This document shows, piece by piece, positions 26,465 to 35,004 of a DNA stretch of 64,000 bases (position 1 is the first letter of the stretch; every line of letters starts with the position of its first letter). The stretch lies in contig CAUFMG010000013.1 in the NCBI GenBank assembly GCA_959026725.1, forward strand, positions 18,531 to 82,530, written 5' to 3'. The translations under genes were made by a program, and so were the position numbers. The DNA comes from an uncultured Collinsella sp. (GTDB taxonomy: Bacteria; Actinomycetota; Coriobacteriia; Coriobacteriales; Coriobacteriaceae). The notes below the pieces were generated by a model that saw only the letters and a list, made by a program, of their open reading frames with translations, did no database searches and had not been told where the DNA came from.

Positions 26465-27825
26465 TAGACCGGCTTGACCTCCAACTTTATCCCCTCGGCA
26501 CAGGAGTCGCCCAAAACATCCGAAAGGGCCCAGGTCGCATATAGCGGCAAATAGAGAACCGCTCCGTTGCGCTCAACGTTGCCTCTCGAGAAAACGATCC
26601 CGAGCCTTACGCCATATTCAGCCGTATCAAGCACACGACCGAGCGCAGCGTGCGCGTGGTAATAGGAGCCCGATTTAACCTCGATCGGAACAGCCGTCCC
26701 ATCCGGTCCATCGACCACAAAGTCCACTTCACCGCGCTTTTTTGTCTGATAGTAGTAAAGCTGGCGATTTTGGGCAGCTAGCTGCTGGGCCACCACGTTT
26801 TCGTAAATGCCGCCCAGATTGGGCTCCTTGCTATCAAGATACGCCGCTTGGGCGACTCCAACGGGGTAGCGCGCCATCAACATGCCCGTATCCGATTGAT
26901 ATAGCTTGAACTGCGATGGCCGTGCCGTCTTGAGCAGGGGCGATTTTGGCTCGGTTACGATATCGGCTTTGAGAGCAACGCCGGCATCGACAAGCCATAC
27001 AAAATCTCGCTGATACTTCTCGTAGTGCGCCTTAGGGTCAATGGAATTGAGCACGAAGCGCTTGTTTTCGCCCTCGAGCATAATAGGGAGCTGATCGTAG
27101 ATGCTCTGCACCTGCAGGGCTCGCCCGCTTGCATACTTGGAGATATCCCGCCGGTACTGTTCGTTGAGCTCTGACTGTAGCTGACGAACAGAGGCAAGGT
27201 CGCCCTGTGTGTCGAGGAAACGCTGCACGACCTCCGGCATTCCGCCGACAACGGTATAGGTCCTGAAGTTTGCCATCATCGCGTCATGAATGTAATCAGG
27301 AATGGGCCTCTCGCTGATACACGCGTCACGTATCGTTTGGCGAGCCCCCTCGCTCACCCCGATTGCCCAGCAAAACTCCTCAAAATCGAGCGGGAACATC
27401 CTAAGCTCGTGAACATACCCCACGGGATAGGACCTGACGCCCTTGAACTGAGTCCCGAGCATTGACCCCGAAAACGCCCAACGGCACCTCCCGTCCTCAA
27501 CAAGGAACTTTGCCATCGTCATGATGTCGGGGGCCTCTTGGACCTCATCGATAAACACGAGCGTTTTGCCTGGCGCAATCGACTTTCCCGAAAGAAGCGT
27601 CACCCTGCTGATGAAATCATCGGCATCCCGCGCCTCGAGAAGAGCATCTTTTGCCTGGCGGTTTTCCATGAGGTTAAGCTCGATGTAGGTTGCATGGTTG
27701 GCTTTGCCAAATGCGCGAATCGAATAGCTTTTGCCGATCTGGCGAGAACCCGTAATGAACAAGGCCTTTTGCTCGGAAGACTTCAGCCAACGCTCCAGCT
27801 CTGCCGCTATTTTCCTACGCAGCAT
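26464..27825 (-). CDS. AAA-family ATPase with DUF4143 nuclease-like domain (copy 3)
   Basis: A 453-residue cytosolic P-loop protein. Walker A GSRQIGKSY is at about 26-34 and Walker B TLVFIDEVQEAPD at about 88-100. The C-terminal DUF4143 domain keeps GEVDFVVDG and VPIEVKSG, the Asp and Glu-x-Lys pattern of PD-(D/E)XK nucleases. It is closest in motif style to copy 1. ATG 27825 is chosen because GAGGGGAG lies at the right distance; the frame start at 27846 lies upstream of that site. Three direct repeats at 33-bp spacing lie upstream (27845-27930), the nearest about 20 bp from the start. Function of the family is unknown; DNA binding or cleavage is inference. Confidence 0.86.
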   Translation of the reverse strand: MLRRKIAAELERWLKSSEQKALFITGSRQIGKSYSIRAFGKANHATYIELNLMENRQAKDALLEARDADDFISRVTLLSGKSIAPGKTLVFIDEVQEAPDIMTMAKFLVEDGRCRWAFSGSMLGTQFKGVRSYPVGYVHELRMFPLDFEEFCWAIGVSEGARQTIRDACISERPIPDYIHDAMMANFRTYTVVGGMPEVVQRFLDTQGDLASVRQLQSELNEQYRRDISKYASGRALQVQSIYDQLPIMLEGENKRFVLNSIDPKAHYEKYQRDFVWLVDAGVALKADIVTEPKSPLLKTARPSQFKLYQSDTGMLMARYPVGVAQAAYLDSKEPNLGGIYENVVAQQLAAQNRQLYYYQTKKRGEVDFVVDGPDGTAVPIEVKSGSYYHAHAALGRVLDTAEYGVRLGIVFSRGNVERNGAVLYLPLYATWALSDVLGDSCAEGIKLEVKPV

Positions 27826-27844
27826 AGGCTCTCCCCTCGGTGTC

Positions 27845-27930
27845 ATCGAATGAAATGCAAAGTTTTATATGCTTGATTATCGATGAAACGCAGATTTTTT
27901 AGAACCTAAAATCGGATGAAATGCAAAGAT
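27845..27930. repeat. Three direct repeats, exact 33-bp period, upstream of ATPase 3
   Basis: Unit ATCGRATGAAAYGCARAG. The TGAAAYGCA cores begin at 27851, 27884 and 27917, exactly 33 bp apart; the ATCG of copy 2 is one base closer to its core. A minus-strand CATATAAAAC lies between copies 1 and 2 and could be the -10 region. Arrangement parallels the 32-bp array of ATPase 1 with unrelated sequence. Confidence 0.75.
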
Positions 27931-27966
27931 TTGAGATTATAAGCGAAAGAAGGGGCACCACCGGCG

Positions 27967-27999
27967 AATGTGTCAAAGGGGCTGTCCCTTTGACACATT
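27967..27999. repeat. TGTGTCAAA palindrome, copy
   Basis: AATGTGTCAAAGGGG and CCCTTTGACACATT. Compared with the 37218 and 50589 copies both arms carry TGTCAA instead of TGACAA, a compensated change that keeps the stem paired. It lies just beyond the TIGR04076 gene. Confidence 0.65.
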
Positions 28000-28007
28000 G
28001 CGCTCGA

Positions 28008-28340
28008 CTATTCGTCTACGATCTCAGCAAGCCAGACGTTCAGCGTGTCGACCTCGGGACAGCAGAACTTTGCCGTGCCGGGCTCGTTGCCGGGCACATT
28101 TCCGCCATAGCGCAGGATATCGATATAGGGAAAGCCCACGTGGCAGGCCATGGCGCACATCTTGCCGCGATCGCGATCGAAGTCGAAGACATCGCCCGGC
28201 TTGTGCCCGTGGTGACAACGGCACGCACCCAGCTGGTCCACGCAGCTAATACGGATACGCGGACGCTTGCCACGCGGAGCGCCGAGCGGTTTGCTCTCGC
28301 CCGAAGGCTCGGTGGAGCCGCTCTCAGCCGTGCTACTCAT
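28008..28340 (-). CDS. TIGR04076-like small cysteine-rich protein
   Basis: A 110-residue protein. After a Ser/Glu-rich N-terminus of about 25 residues it has CVDQLGACRCHHGHKPGDVF, then GKMCAMACHVGFPYI and KFCCPEVD. The spaced Cys and His residues and the PGD, FPYI and CP elements match my memory of the TIGR04076 family, which has no known function; metal binding is plausible. ATG 28340 overlaps the end of the pyridoxal-kinase gene by 8 bp, so the two are translationally coupled. A TGTGTC palindrome lies 8 bp beyond the stop. Confidence 0.7.
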   Translation of the reverse strand: MSSTAESGSTEPSGESKPLGAPRGKRPRIRISCVDQLGACRCHHGHKPGDVFDFDRDRGKMCAMACHVGFPYIDILRYGGNVPGNEPGTAKFCCPEVDTLNVWLAEIVDE

Positions 28341-29157
28341 GGTCAATCACGTCCAGGCACGCCTCGATGGGAAGTCCGGCCGACTTGTCCTCCTGGTCGG
28401 CATTACGCTCGATAAGCTCGGCCACCACGCGCATGGCGTCGGCCGTCGCACGCTGCAGGCTCCAACCGGCCATAACGCGGCCCACAAGCACCGCCGAGAA
28501 CGTGTCGCCCGTGCCGGGGAAATAGACCGGGATCAGCTCGAAGGGAATCGTGAAGTACTCCCCCGCCACATGGTCATAGCCGATAACGGAATTCTGCCCA
28601 TCGACCACAGCGCTCGTAACGACCACCGACTTGGCGCCCAGCGCGCGCACGGCGTCCACGAGCGCGTGGGCCTCGTCGACCGAAATCTGCTCGGCAATAG
28701 GCGTATCGGCGAGCAGGCATGCCTCGGTGTAGTTGGGCACCGCGTAGTCGGCGCACTCGAGCAGGCTGCGCATGAGGCCAATCGTAGACTCGGGCACGCC
28801 GGCGTAGAGCTTGCCGTTATCACCCATGATGGGATCGACAAACACTTTGGTGCCCTTTTGCGCACGGCGGTGGCAAAAGTCCGAGATAATGCGCGTCTCT
28901 TCCTCGGTCACAATAAAGCCGGTCGAGATGGCATCGAACTCAAAGCCGAGCTCTTCCCAGATGGCAAGACTCTGACGCACGTACTCCGTGGTGTCATGGA
29001 TGTAGAACTTGGGATAGTTGAGCGTATCGGACACAAGCGCCGTCGGCAGGTTGTGGATGCGGTAGCCCATATGCGACAGCACTGGCAGCATGGCGGAAAG
29101 CGCGACTTTGCCGTAGCCGCACATATCGTTGATCAGCAGCAGCTGAGTGTTCTTCAT
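28333..29157 (-). CDS. Pyridoxal/pyridoxamine kinase (PfkB/ThiD superfamily)
   Basis: A 274-residue cytosolic kinase predicted to phosphorylate vitamin B6 vitamers. The start MKNTQLLLINDMCGYGKVAL has the ND-x-x-GYGK sequence of pyridoxamine kinases of the Firmicutes/Actinobacteria type. DPIMGDNGKLY (Asp and Gly of the substrate site) and FPGTGDTFSAVL (anion-hole GTGD with catalytic Asp) follow. ATG 29157 has AAGGGGGA upstream and is preferred to the much longer open frame. The downstream TIGR04076 gene overlaps it by 8 bp. Closest alternatives are hydroxymethylpyrimidine kinases. Confidence 0.85.
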   Translation of the reverse strand: MKNTQLLLINDMCGYGKVALSAMLPVLSHMGYRIHNLPTALVSDTLNYPKFYIHDTTEYVRQSLAIWEELGFEFDAISTGFIVTEEETRIISDFCHRRAQKGTKVFVDPIMGDNGKLYAGVPESTIGLMRSLLECADYAVPNYTEACLLADTPIAEQISVDEAHALVDAVRALGAKSVVVTSAVVDGQNSVIGYDHVAGEYFTIPFELIPVYFPGTGDTFSAVLVGRVMAGWSLQRATADAMRVVAELIERNADQEDKSAGLPIEACLDVIDHE

Positions 29158-29295
29158 GAGAGTCCCCCTTGGGTCGGGCATGGCGCGGCGGCGCCACCGT
29201 GCGACTAAGTGTAGCGCAGGGAGGATTGCCGGCGAGCGCCAGCACCACGAAGGGCGCATTGTTGCCGAAAGGTTTCGAAAATGCAGCGTCGGCCG

Positions 29296-29323
29296 GTTGC
29301 GGCGTTTGGGAAAACGCCGCAAC
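29296..29323. repeat. GTTGCGGCGTTT hairpin, second copy of the prfA-end element
   Basis: GTTGCGGCGTTT and AAACGCCGCAAC with the same four-base-loop layout as 1663-1690. The A/T to G/C change on both arms is compensatory. GCAGCGTCG precedes both copies. Confidence 0.6.
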
Positions 29324-29339
29324 TAATTAATTTGGTACC

Positions 29340-29368
29340 TTGACAATTATTTCTTGCGCTCCTAGATT
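29340..29368 (+). promoter_or_regulatory. Promoter of the MarR/ABC operon
   Basis: TTGACA at 29340-29345, a 17-bp spacer and TAGATT at 29363-29368. The -10 box overlaps the left arm of the inverted repeat at 29367, as expected for autorepression. Confidence 0.8.
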
Positions 29369-29402
29369 AGTTAGGCACAAAACAATCCCACTACCTAACT
29401 AA
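29367..29402. promoter_or_regulatory. Inverted repeat operator, probably for the MarR regulator
   Basis: TTAGTTAGG (29367-29375) and CCTAACTAA (29394-29402) are perfect 9-bp inverted arms 18 bp apart, between the -10 box and the ribosome site AAAGGAG of the MarR gene. Confidence 0.7.
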
Positions 29403-29423
29403 AGAAAGGAGCGATACGAATTC

Positions 29424-29930
29424 ATGTGCGATGAACCCCTTAACCTTCGTCCGCACGAGCCCGGCGGCGACCCGTCGCAGCCGGCAGACGTGCCCGAAGC
29501 GGTTAACGGCGGAGACAAGCTCGCCAAGCGCATCCTGAGCGGCCTAGGCTTTTGCGGCCACTACATGCACTTTCACGGCGGCGGCGTGTCCGGCAAGGCG
29601 CCCATCGTCTGCCTGCTTGCCAAGCAGGAAAACGGCGAAATGTCGCAGCAGGAGCTCGGCATGCACTTCGACCTCAAGCCGGGGTCGCTTTCCGAAATCC
29701 TGTCCAAGCTCGAGTGCGCCGGCATCATCGAACGCAGCCGCAATCCAAAAGATCGCCGGCAGCTCACCATTCGCCTGACCGAGATCGGCTGGGAGAAGGC
29801 CCGCATCGACCAAGCCGCCCGCATCCGCTTTAGGGAGCAGGCCTTTAGCGCCCTCAACCACGACGAGCGTGAACAGCTCGCCGAGATGCTCGAGAAAATC
29901 CGCGTAACCTGGGAGGAACTGGATGATTAA
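29424..29930 (+). CDS. MarR-family transcriptional regulator
   Basis: A 168-residue winged-helix regulator. After about 45 residues rich in Pro and Asp, the DNA-binding part shows MSQQELGMHFDLKPGSLSEILSKLECAGIIERS in its recognisable pieces (QQELGMHF; SLSEILSKLE) and the wing NPKDRRQLTIRLTE with the DRR pattern typical of MarR. GTG/ATG alternatives are absent; ATG 29424 has AAAGGAG 13 bp upstream. The stop overlaps the first ABC gene by 8 bp. Its own promoter overlaps a 9-bp inverted repeat, so it most likely represses this operon until a toxic ligand binds. Confidence 0.92.
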   Translation: MCDEPLNLRPHEPGGDPSQPADVPEAVNGGDKLAKRILSGLGFCGHYMHFHGGGVSGKAPIVCLLAKQENGEMSQQELGMHFDLKPGSLSEILSKLECAGIIERSRNPKDRRQLTIRLTEIGWEKARIDQAARIRFREQAFSALNHDEREQLAEMLEKIRVTWEELDD

Positions 29931-31746
29931 AACCCTTATGGGCAGCATCCGCGATTACATGAAGGTCACGATCGCCACGCCGCTGCTGGTGCTTGGCGAG
30001 GTAATCTGCCAGATGACGATCCCGTTTATCACCGCCGACATGATCGACGCCATCAAGGACGGCACCGCCGTTACCGAGATGCTGCCCACCGCCGGCCTTC
30101 TCGTACTCATCGCGCTGACGTCACTCGCCTTTGGCGCCGCCGCGGGCATCACCTGCAGCCATGCCAGCTGCGGCTTTGCCAAGAACCTGCGTCGCGACCT
30201 GTTCTACAAGATCCAGACGTTCAGCTTCGCCAACATCGACGAGTTCTCGAGCTCCTCGCTCGTCACCCGCCTCACCACCGACATCAACAACGTGCAGCAG
30301 GCCTTTATGATGCTCATCCGCATCGCCGTGCGCTCGCCGTTGGTGCTGATCTTCGCCTTTACCATGGCCTACGCCATGGGCGGCAGCGTCTCGTTTGTCT
30401 ACCTGGTCATCATCCCACTGCTGGGCTTTGGCCTGTTCTTTATCATCTACAAGGTACGTCCGATCTTTGCCCGCGTGTTCCACAAGTACGACGCCCTCAA
30501 CGAATCCGTCGAGGAAAACGTCACCGGCATGCGCGTGGTCAAGAGCTATGTGCGCGAAGACTTTGAGAAGGAGAAGTTCGCGACCGCTGCGCGCGACGTC
30601 CAGATGGACTTCACCCGCGCCGAGAAGCTCCTTGCCTTTAACAACCCCATGATGAACATCTGCGTCAACGGCGCGTTCGTCGTCATCATCTACCTGGGCT
30701 CCAAGCTCATCATCACGAGCCAGGGCACCCTGTTCGACGTGGGCCAGCTCTCCTCCATCTTTACCTACGGCTTCCAGATTCTGATGAGCCTAATGCAGCT
30801 GTCGATGATCTTTGTCATGGTAACCATGGCAGACGAGTCGGCGCACCGCATTACCGAGGTGCTGGCCGCCGAGCCCACGATCGCCAACCCGACCGAGCCC
30901 GTGCACGAGGTTGCCGACGGCTCCATCGACTTCGATCACGTGAGCTTTAAGTATTCCGAGCATGCCCGCCGCCAGGCGCTCGACGATATCGACCTGCATA
31001 TTAAGAGCGGCGAGACCATCGGCATTATCGGTGGCACCGGCTCGGCCAAGTCGACGCTCGTGAACCTGATCGCCCGTCTGTACGATGTCACGGAGGGCAC
31101 CGTGCGCGTCGGCGGCGTGGACGTGCGCGACTACGACCTGGACGCGCTGCGCCACCAGGTAGCCATGGTCCTGCAGAAAAACGTGCTGTTTAGCGGCACC
31201 ATCGCCGAGAACCTGCGCTGGGGCGACCCGAACGCCACCGACGAGGAAGTCCGCGAGGCCGCACATCTGGCCTGCGCCGACGAGTTCGTCGACGGCTTCC
31301 CCAAGGGCTACGACACCTGGATCGAGCAGGGCGGCTCCAACGTTTCCGGCGGCCAGAAGCAGCGCCTGTGCATCGCGCGTGCCCTGCTGCGTCGCCCCAA
31401 GATCTTGATCCTGGACGACTCCACGAGCGCCGTCGACACCAAGACCGACGCCAAGATCCGCGAGGGCCTGGCGAGCTACCTGCCCAACACGACCAAGCTC
31501 ATCATCGCCCAGCGCATCAGCTCCGTGCAGGACGCCGACCGCATCATCGTCATGGAGGGCGGCCGCATCAAGGACATCGGCAACCACGATGAGCTGCTCA
31601 AGACGAGCGAGATCTACCGCGAGACCTTTACCTCGCAAAATAAGATGAGTGCCGAAGGCGAGGACGCGGGCGAGACCGCCGCAGCCGACACCGAGGCATC
31701 CGCACCGCAAGCTCAGACCCAGGAAGGAGGCGAGGCACATGAGTAA
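29923..31746 (+). CDS. ABC exporter half-transporter, degenerate ATP site (subunit 1)
   Basis: A 607-residue membrane protein with an N-terminal six-helix exporter domain (about 1-310) and a C-terminal nucleotide-binding domain. Walker A reads GGTGSAKST, with Ala in place of the third Gly. The signature is VSGGQKQR, and Walker B ILILDDSTSAVD carries Asp instead of the catalytic Glu. These are the usual marks of the non-catalytic half of a heterodimeric multidrug exporter. A Glu/Ala-rich tail of about 40 residues ends the protein. Its start overlaps the MarR gene and its end overlaps the next ABC gene, so all three are translated together. Confidence 0.92.
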   Translation: MIKTLMGSIRDYMKVTIATPLLVLGEVICQMTIPFITADMIDAIKDGTAVTEMLPTAGLLVLIALTSLAFGAAAGITCSHASCGFAKNLRRDLFYKIQTFSFANIDEFSSSSLVTRLTTDINNVQQAFMMLIRIAVRSPLVLIFAFTMAYAMGGSVSFVYLVIIPLLGFGLFFIIYKVRPIFARVFHKYDALNESVEENVTGMRVVKSYVREDFEKEKFATAARDVQMDFTRAEKLLAFNNPMMNICVNGAFVVIIYLGSKLIITSQGTLFDVGQLSSIFTYGFQILMSLMQLSMIFVMVTMADESAHRITEVLAAEPTIANPTEPVHEVADGSIDFDHVSFKYSEHARRQALDDIDLHIKSGETIGIIGGTGSAKSTLVNLIARLYDVTEGTVRVGGVDVRDYDLDALRHQVAMVLQKNVLFSGTIAENLRWGDPNATDEEVREAAHLACADEFVDGFPKGYDTWIEQGGSNVSGGQKQRLCIARALLRRPKILILDDSTSAVDTKTDAKIREGLASYLPNTTKLIIAQRISSVQDADRIIVMEGGRIKDIGNHDELLKTSEIYRETFTSQNKMSAEGEDAGETAAADTEASAPQAQTQEGGEAHE

Positions 31747-33658
31747 GGCCGCTACCGCCGAGCGCGCGCGCAACCGCAAGGGCGGCACCATGACGCGCCT
31801 GATCAAGATGCTCTTTGGCTTCTACCCGGTGCTTTTGCCCCTCGTCGTCGCCGGCGTTGTGCTCTGCGCCATCATCAACTCCATCGGCGCGACGTTTCTC
31901 CAGAGCGCGCTGCAGGTCATTAGCGAATCGTGGCAGTCGGGCGACTGGACGGCCGCGCAGCCCAAGATTCTGAAGCTCGTGACCACCCTCGGCTGCATCT
32001 ACGCCGTGGGCGTCGCCTCCTCGCTCTTCTGGAACCGCGCCATGGCCGTCATCACGCAGGGCTCGCTCGAGAAGCTGCGCGAAAAGATGTTCAACCGCAT
32101 GCAAGACCTGCCGATTCGCTACTTCGACACGCACCAGCGCGGCGACATCATGAGCCACTACACCAACGACATCGACACGCTGCGTCAGATGATCAGCCAG
32201 TCGCTGCCCAACCTGCTCATGACGATCATCGTCATCGTCACCGTGTTCTTCATCATGCTGTATTACAGCGTGTGGATGTGCCTGGTCATCATTGCCGGCG
32301 TCGCCTTTATGACCTTTATGACCAAGCTGCTCGGCTCCAACTCCGCGCGCTTCTTTATCGCGCAGCAGACCGAGCTCGGCGTGGTCGAGGGCCATATCGA
32401 GGAAGTCATGAACGGCCAGAAAGTCGTCAAGGCGTTCTGTCACGAGTCCGCTGCCGAGGCCGATTTTGACGAGCGCAACGAGAAGCTCTTCGAGGTCTCG
32501 CAGAAGGCCAACATGTACGCCAACATCCTCATGCCGATCCTCGGGAACCTGGGCGACTTGCTCTACGTGCTGGTCGCGCTGACCGGCGGCATCTTCCTGG
32601 CGCTGGGCGTGCCCAACCTGAGCCTCTCGGGCATGGCGCTCTCCATCGCCGTCGTGGTGCCGTTCCTCAACATGACCAAGCAGTTCTGCGGCCAGATCGG
32701 CCAGATCTCGCAGCAGATCAACGCCGTGGTCATGGGCCTCGCCGGCGCCGACCGTATCTTTGAGCTCATCGACGAGAAGCCCGAGGCCGACGAAGGCTAC
32801 GTGACGCTCGTCAACGCGCAGGTGAACCCCGATACCTGGCAGCTCGAGGAGGCCGACCACCACACCGGCATGTGGGCATGGAAACATCCGCACCGTGCAA
32901 CCGGCGAGATCGAGTACGTACCGCTGCGCGGCGACCTGGTCATGGACAACGTCGACTTTGGCTACACGCCCGACCACGAGGTGCTGCACGGCGTGTCCGT
33001 GTTTGCTAAGCCGGGTCAGAAGGTCGCGTTTGTCGGTGCCACCGGTGCCGGCAAGACGACCATCACCAACCTCATCAACCGTTTCTATGACATCGCCGAT
33101 GGCAAGATCCGCTACGACGGCATCAACGTCAACAAGATCCGCAAGGCCGATCTGCGCCGCTCGCTGGGCGTGGTGCTGCAGGACGTGAACCTGTTCACCG
33201 GCACCGTGATGGATAACATCCGCTACGGCAACCTGGACGCCACCGACGAGGAGTGTATCGCGGCGGCCAAGCTCGCGGGCGCGGACGACTTTATCACCCG
33301 CCTGCCCGACGGCTACGACACGATGCTCACCGGCAACGGCGCGCAGCTGTCGCAGGGCCAGCGCCAGCTGATTTCGATCGCACGCGCCGCCGTCGCCGAT
33401 CCGCCGGCGATGATTCTGGACGAGGCCACGAGCTCCATCGACACCCGCACCGAGGCCATCGTGCAAGCGGGCATGGACAAGCTCATGGAGGGCCGCACGA
33501 CGTTTATCATCGCGCACCGCCTGTCCACCGTGCGCAACTCCGACGCGATCATCTGTCTGGACCACGGCCGCATCATCGAGCGCGGTAACCACGACGAGCT
33601 GATCGCCAAGCGCGGGTATTACTACCAGCTCTACACCGGAGCGTTTGAGCTGGAGTAG
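31739..33658 (+). CDS. ABC exporter half-transporter, catalytic subunit 2
   Basis: A 639-residue partner of the preceding subunit. After about 20 basic residues comes a six-helix exporter domain. Before the ATPase domain an insertion of about 45 residues rich in Trp, His and charged residues (around 365-405, HTGMWAWKHPHRATG) is unusual. Walker A GATGAGKTT, signature LSQGQRQ and Walker B AMILDEATSSID with catalytic Glu are intact. ATG 31739 overlaps the upstream stop by 8 bp and has GGAAGGAGGC before it. The pair, controlled by MarR, should export drugs or other amphipathic compounds. A long hairpin of the TGCTC..ACA element family follows 27 bp after the stop. Confidence 0.92.
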   Translation: MSKAATAERARNRKGGTMTRLIKMLFGFYPVLLPLVVAGVVLCAIINSIGATFLQSALQVISESWQSGDWTAAQPKILKLVTTLGCIYAVGVASSLFWNRAMAVITQGSLEKLREKMFNRMQDLPIRYFDTHQRGDIMSHYTNDIDTLRQMISQSLPNLLMTIIVIVTVFFIMLYYSVWMCLVIIAGVAFMTFMTKLLGSNSARFFIAQQTELGVVEGHIEEVMNGQKVVKAFCHESAAEADFDERNEKLFEVSQKANMYANILMPILGNLGDLLYVLVALTGGIFLALGVPNLSLSGMALSIAVVVPFLNMTKQFCGQIGQISQQINAVVMGLAGADRIFELIDEKPEADEGYVTLVNAQVNPDTWQLEEADHHTGMWAWKHPHRATGEIEYVPLRGDLVMDNVDFGYTPDHEVLHGVSVFAKPGQKVAFVGATGAGKTTITNLINRFYDIADGKIRYDGINVNKIRKADLRRSLGVVLQDVNLFTGTVMDNIRYGNLDATDEECIAAAKLAGADDFITRLPDGYDTMLTGNGAQLSQGQRQLISIARAAVADPPAMILDEATSSIDTRTEAIVQAGMDKLMEGRTTFIIAHRLSTVRNSDAIICLDHGRIIERGNHDELIAKRGYYYQLYTGAFELE

Positions 33659-33685
33659 CTCAAAACAGCCCCAACGCTCCCAACG

Positions 33686-33789
33686 GAGTTCCCCGAGGGA
33701 GACGGGGTGTTTACTCCGTGCTCAAACATTCTCGCTTCGCTGCGAAACTGCGCGCGGAGCAAACACCCCGTCTCCCTCGGGGAACTCCT
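33686..33789 (+). ncRNA. TGCTC..ACA structured element, copy 3 (compact)
   Basis: Perfect 28-bp outer stem from GGAGTTCCCC inward, then an asymmetric internal loop with TGCTCAAACATTC on the left and GAAACTGCGCG on the right, capped by the hairpin TCGC-TTCGCT-GCGA. The conserved loop pieces TGCTCnnACAnTC and GRAACTnCGCG match copies at 54008 and 55971 although the stems are unrelated. It follows the ABC exporter by 27 bp, in the same direction. Terminator-like placement; nature unproven. Confidence 0.55.
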
Positions 33790-33826
33790 ACGCGCAGCCT
33801 TTTCTCGCAGCCTAAAAAGAAGTGGT

Positions 33827-33854
33827 GAGGCCCTGGCCGTTTGGCCAGGGCCTC
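33827..33854. terminator. Bidirectional terminator between ABC exporter and LysR gene
   Basis: GAGGCCCTGGCC and GGCCAGGGCCTC form a perfect 12-bp stem with a four-base loop, followed by ATTTTG on the plus strand. It lies between convergent genes. Confidence 0.8.
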
Positions 33855-33892
33855 ATTTTGTAAGGAGTCAAAAAAGTCCCGTTCCAGGTGAG

Positions 33893-34804
33893 CTACTTGA
33901 GGAGTTGGGCCATGGCGTTGACGAATTTTTGGACTTGGAGGGTGGGCTCGAGCGGATAGTGCAGAAAGACCGGTACCTCACGGCCGCACAGGAACGGCAC
34001 GCCCACAAAGGCCGGGTGCACCCCCGACCATGCGCCGCAGGTGAGCACCGCGTCGCCCTTTTCCTCCGCCTCGTTAAAGAGCGCGAAGTCAAAGCTATCC
34101 GCATCGATCACGTCCACACCGCCGTCGGCCAACAGGTCGATGCGCAGGCTGTCCATGGCATCGTTGCCGTGGCGCAGTACGCGCAGGCGCATGCCCTCCA
34201 AGTCGGCGACCGTAATGCGTGTCTTGCGCGCCAGCGGGCTCGTGCGCGGCAGGTCGATATAAAACGGCACGTTGACGATGCGGAGCTTTTGGCAAGTGTC
34301 GCCCCAGCGTGGGGTCGAAAAACTCGACTGCACTACATCAACCTCTCGACCGAGGCTGCGCATGACGGATTCGCGCTCGTCATAGAGGTCGCTTACCGGC
34401 ACGATCTCAAATCGCAACGATGGCTCCAGCTCGTGCACACCCGTCCACATCGACAGCGTCTGGCGCCCCGGGCACATCATCGACACGCCCAGGCGCACGG
34501 CACCGCCATCACCCGCCGCGCGTCGGGCACGGCGCAGCGCGTCCTCGGACTGCCGCATGATCGAGCGCGCGTCGTCCACCAGCAGAGCGCCCGCCGGCGT
34601 CACCTTGACGCCCGAGTGCGAGCGTTCGAACAGCGTAATACCGAACTCCGCCTCAAAACCCGATACCTGCTTGACGAGTGCCGGCGTCGACACACGCAAT
34701 TTTGCCGCCGCACGCGAGAAGCTTCCCAGCTCCGCGGCGGCCGATATGGCCTCAAGTCGTCGATCGTACACGTCAATCTCCCGTTTTCGCGCCTGTGACC
34801 GCAT
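33893..34804 (-). CDS. LysR-family transcriptional regulator
   Basis: A 303-residue regulator with an N-terminal winged helix (about 15-75: SFSRAAAKLRVSTPALVKQV, FEAEFGITLFERS, VKVTPAGALLVDDA) and a C-terminal periplasmic-binding-type effector domain (about 100-300). It is divergent from the SDR/MFS/Gfo-Idh operon starting 200 bp away, so it probably activates that operon in response to its substrate, as LysR proteins usually do. A GTG or ATG start at 34804 is supported by homology rather than by a strong ribosome site. The recognition helix is typical. Confidence 0.9.
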   Translation of the reverse strand: MRSQARKREIDVYDRRLEAISAAAELGSFSRAAAKLRVSTPALVKQVSGFEAEFGITLFERSHSGVKVTPAGALLVDDARSIMRQSEDALRRARRAAGDGGAVRLGVSMMCPGRQTLSMWTGVHELEPSLRFEIVPVSDLYDERESVMRSLGREVDVVQSSFSTPRWGDTCQKLRIVNVPFYIDLPRTSPLARKTRITVADLEGMRLRVLRHGNDAMDSLRIDLLADGGVDVIDADSFDFALFNEAEEKGDAVLTCGAWSGVHPAFVGVPFLCGREVPVFLHYPLEPTLQVQKFVNAMAQLLK

Positions 34805-35004
34805 GGTGCCACAGGGGGTTGTTTTCGCAGGTCACGCGCTCAATTGAGAATAATCTGCATCGCACAGTGTAAACCTACGGTTAACGCTATTCTAACAAAT
34901 ATGCAATTCACCTGCGCAAATGCAAAGCATACGATAACCAGCGAAAACCACGTGGGTCGATTAATGGGAGCGGCCCACCGGGAGGCACAAGAAGGGAAGT
35001 TCCT
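34805..35004. other. LysR/SDR divergent control region
   Basis: About 200 bp, relatively AT-rich near 34845-34930. The SDR gene has AAGAAGGGAAG before its ATG. Candidate LysR T-N11-A sites occur but none stands out enough to call, and no clear promoter pair was found. Confidence 0.4.
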
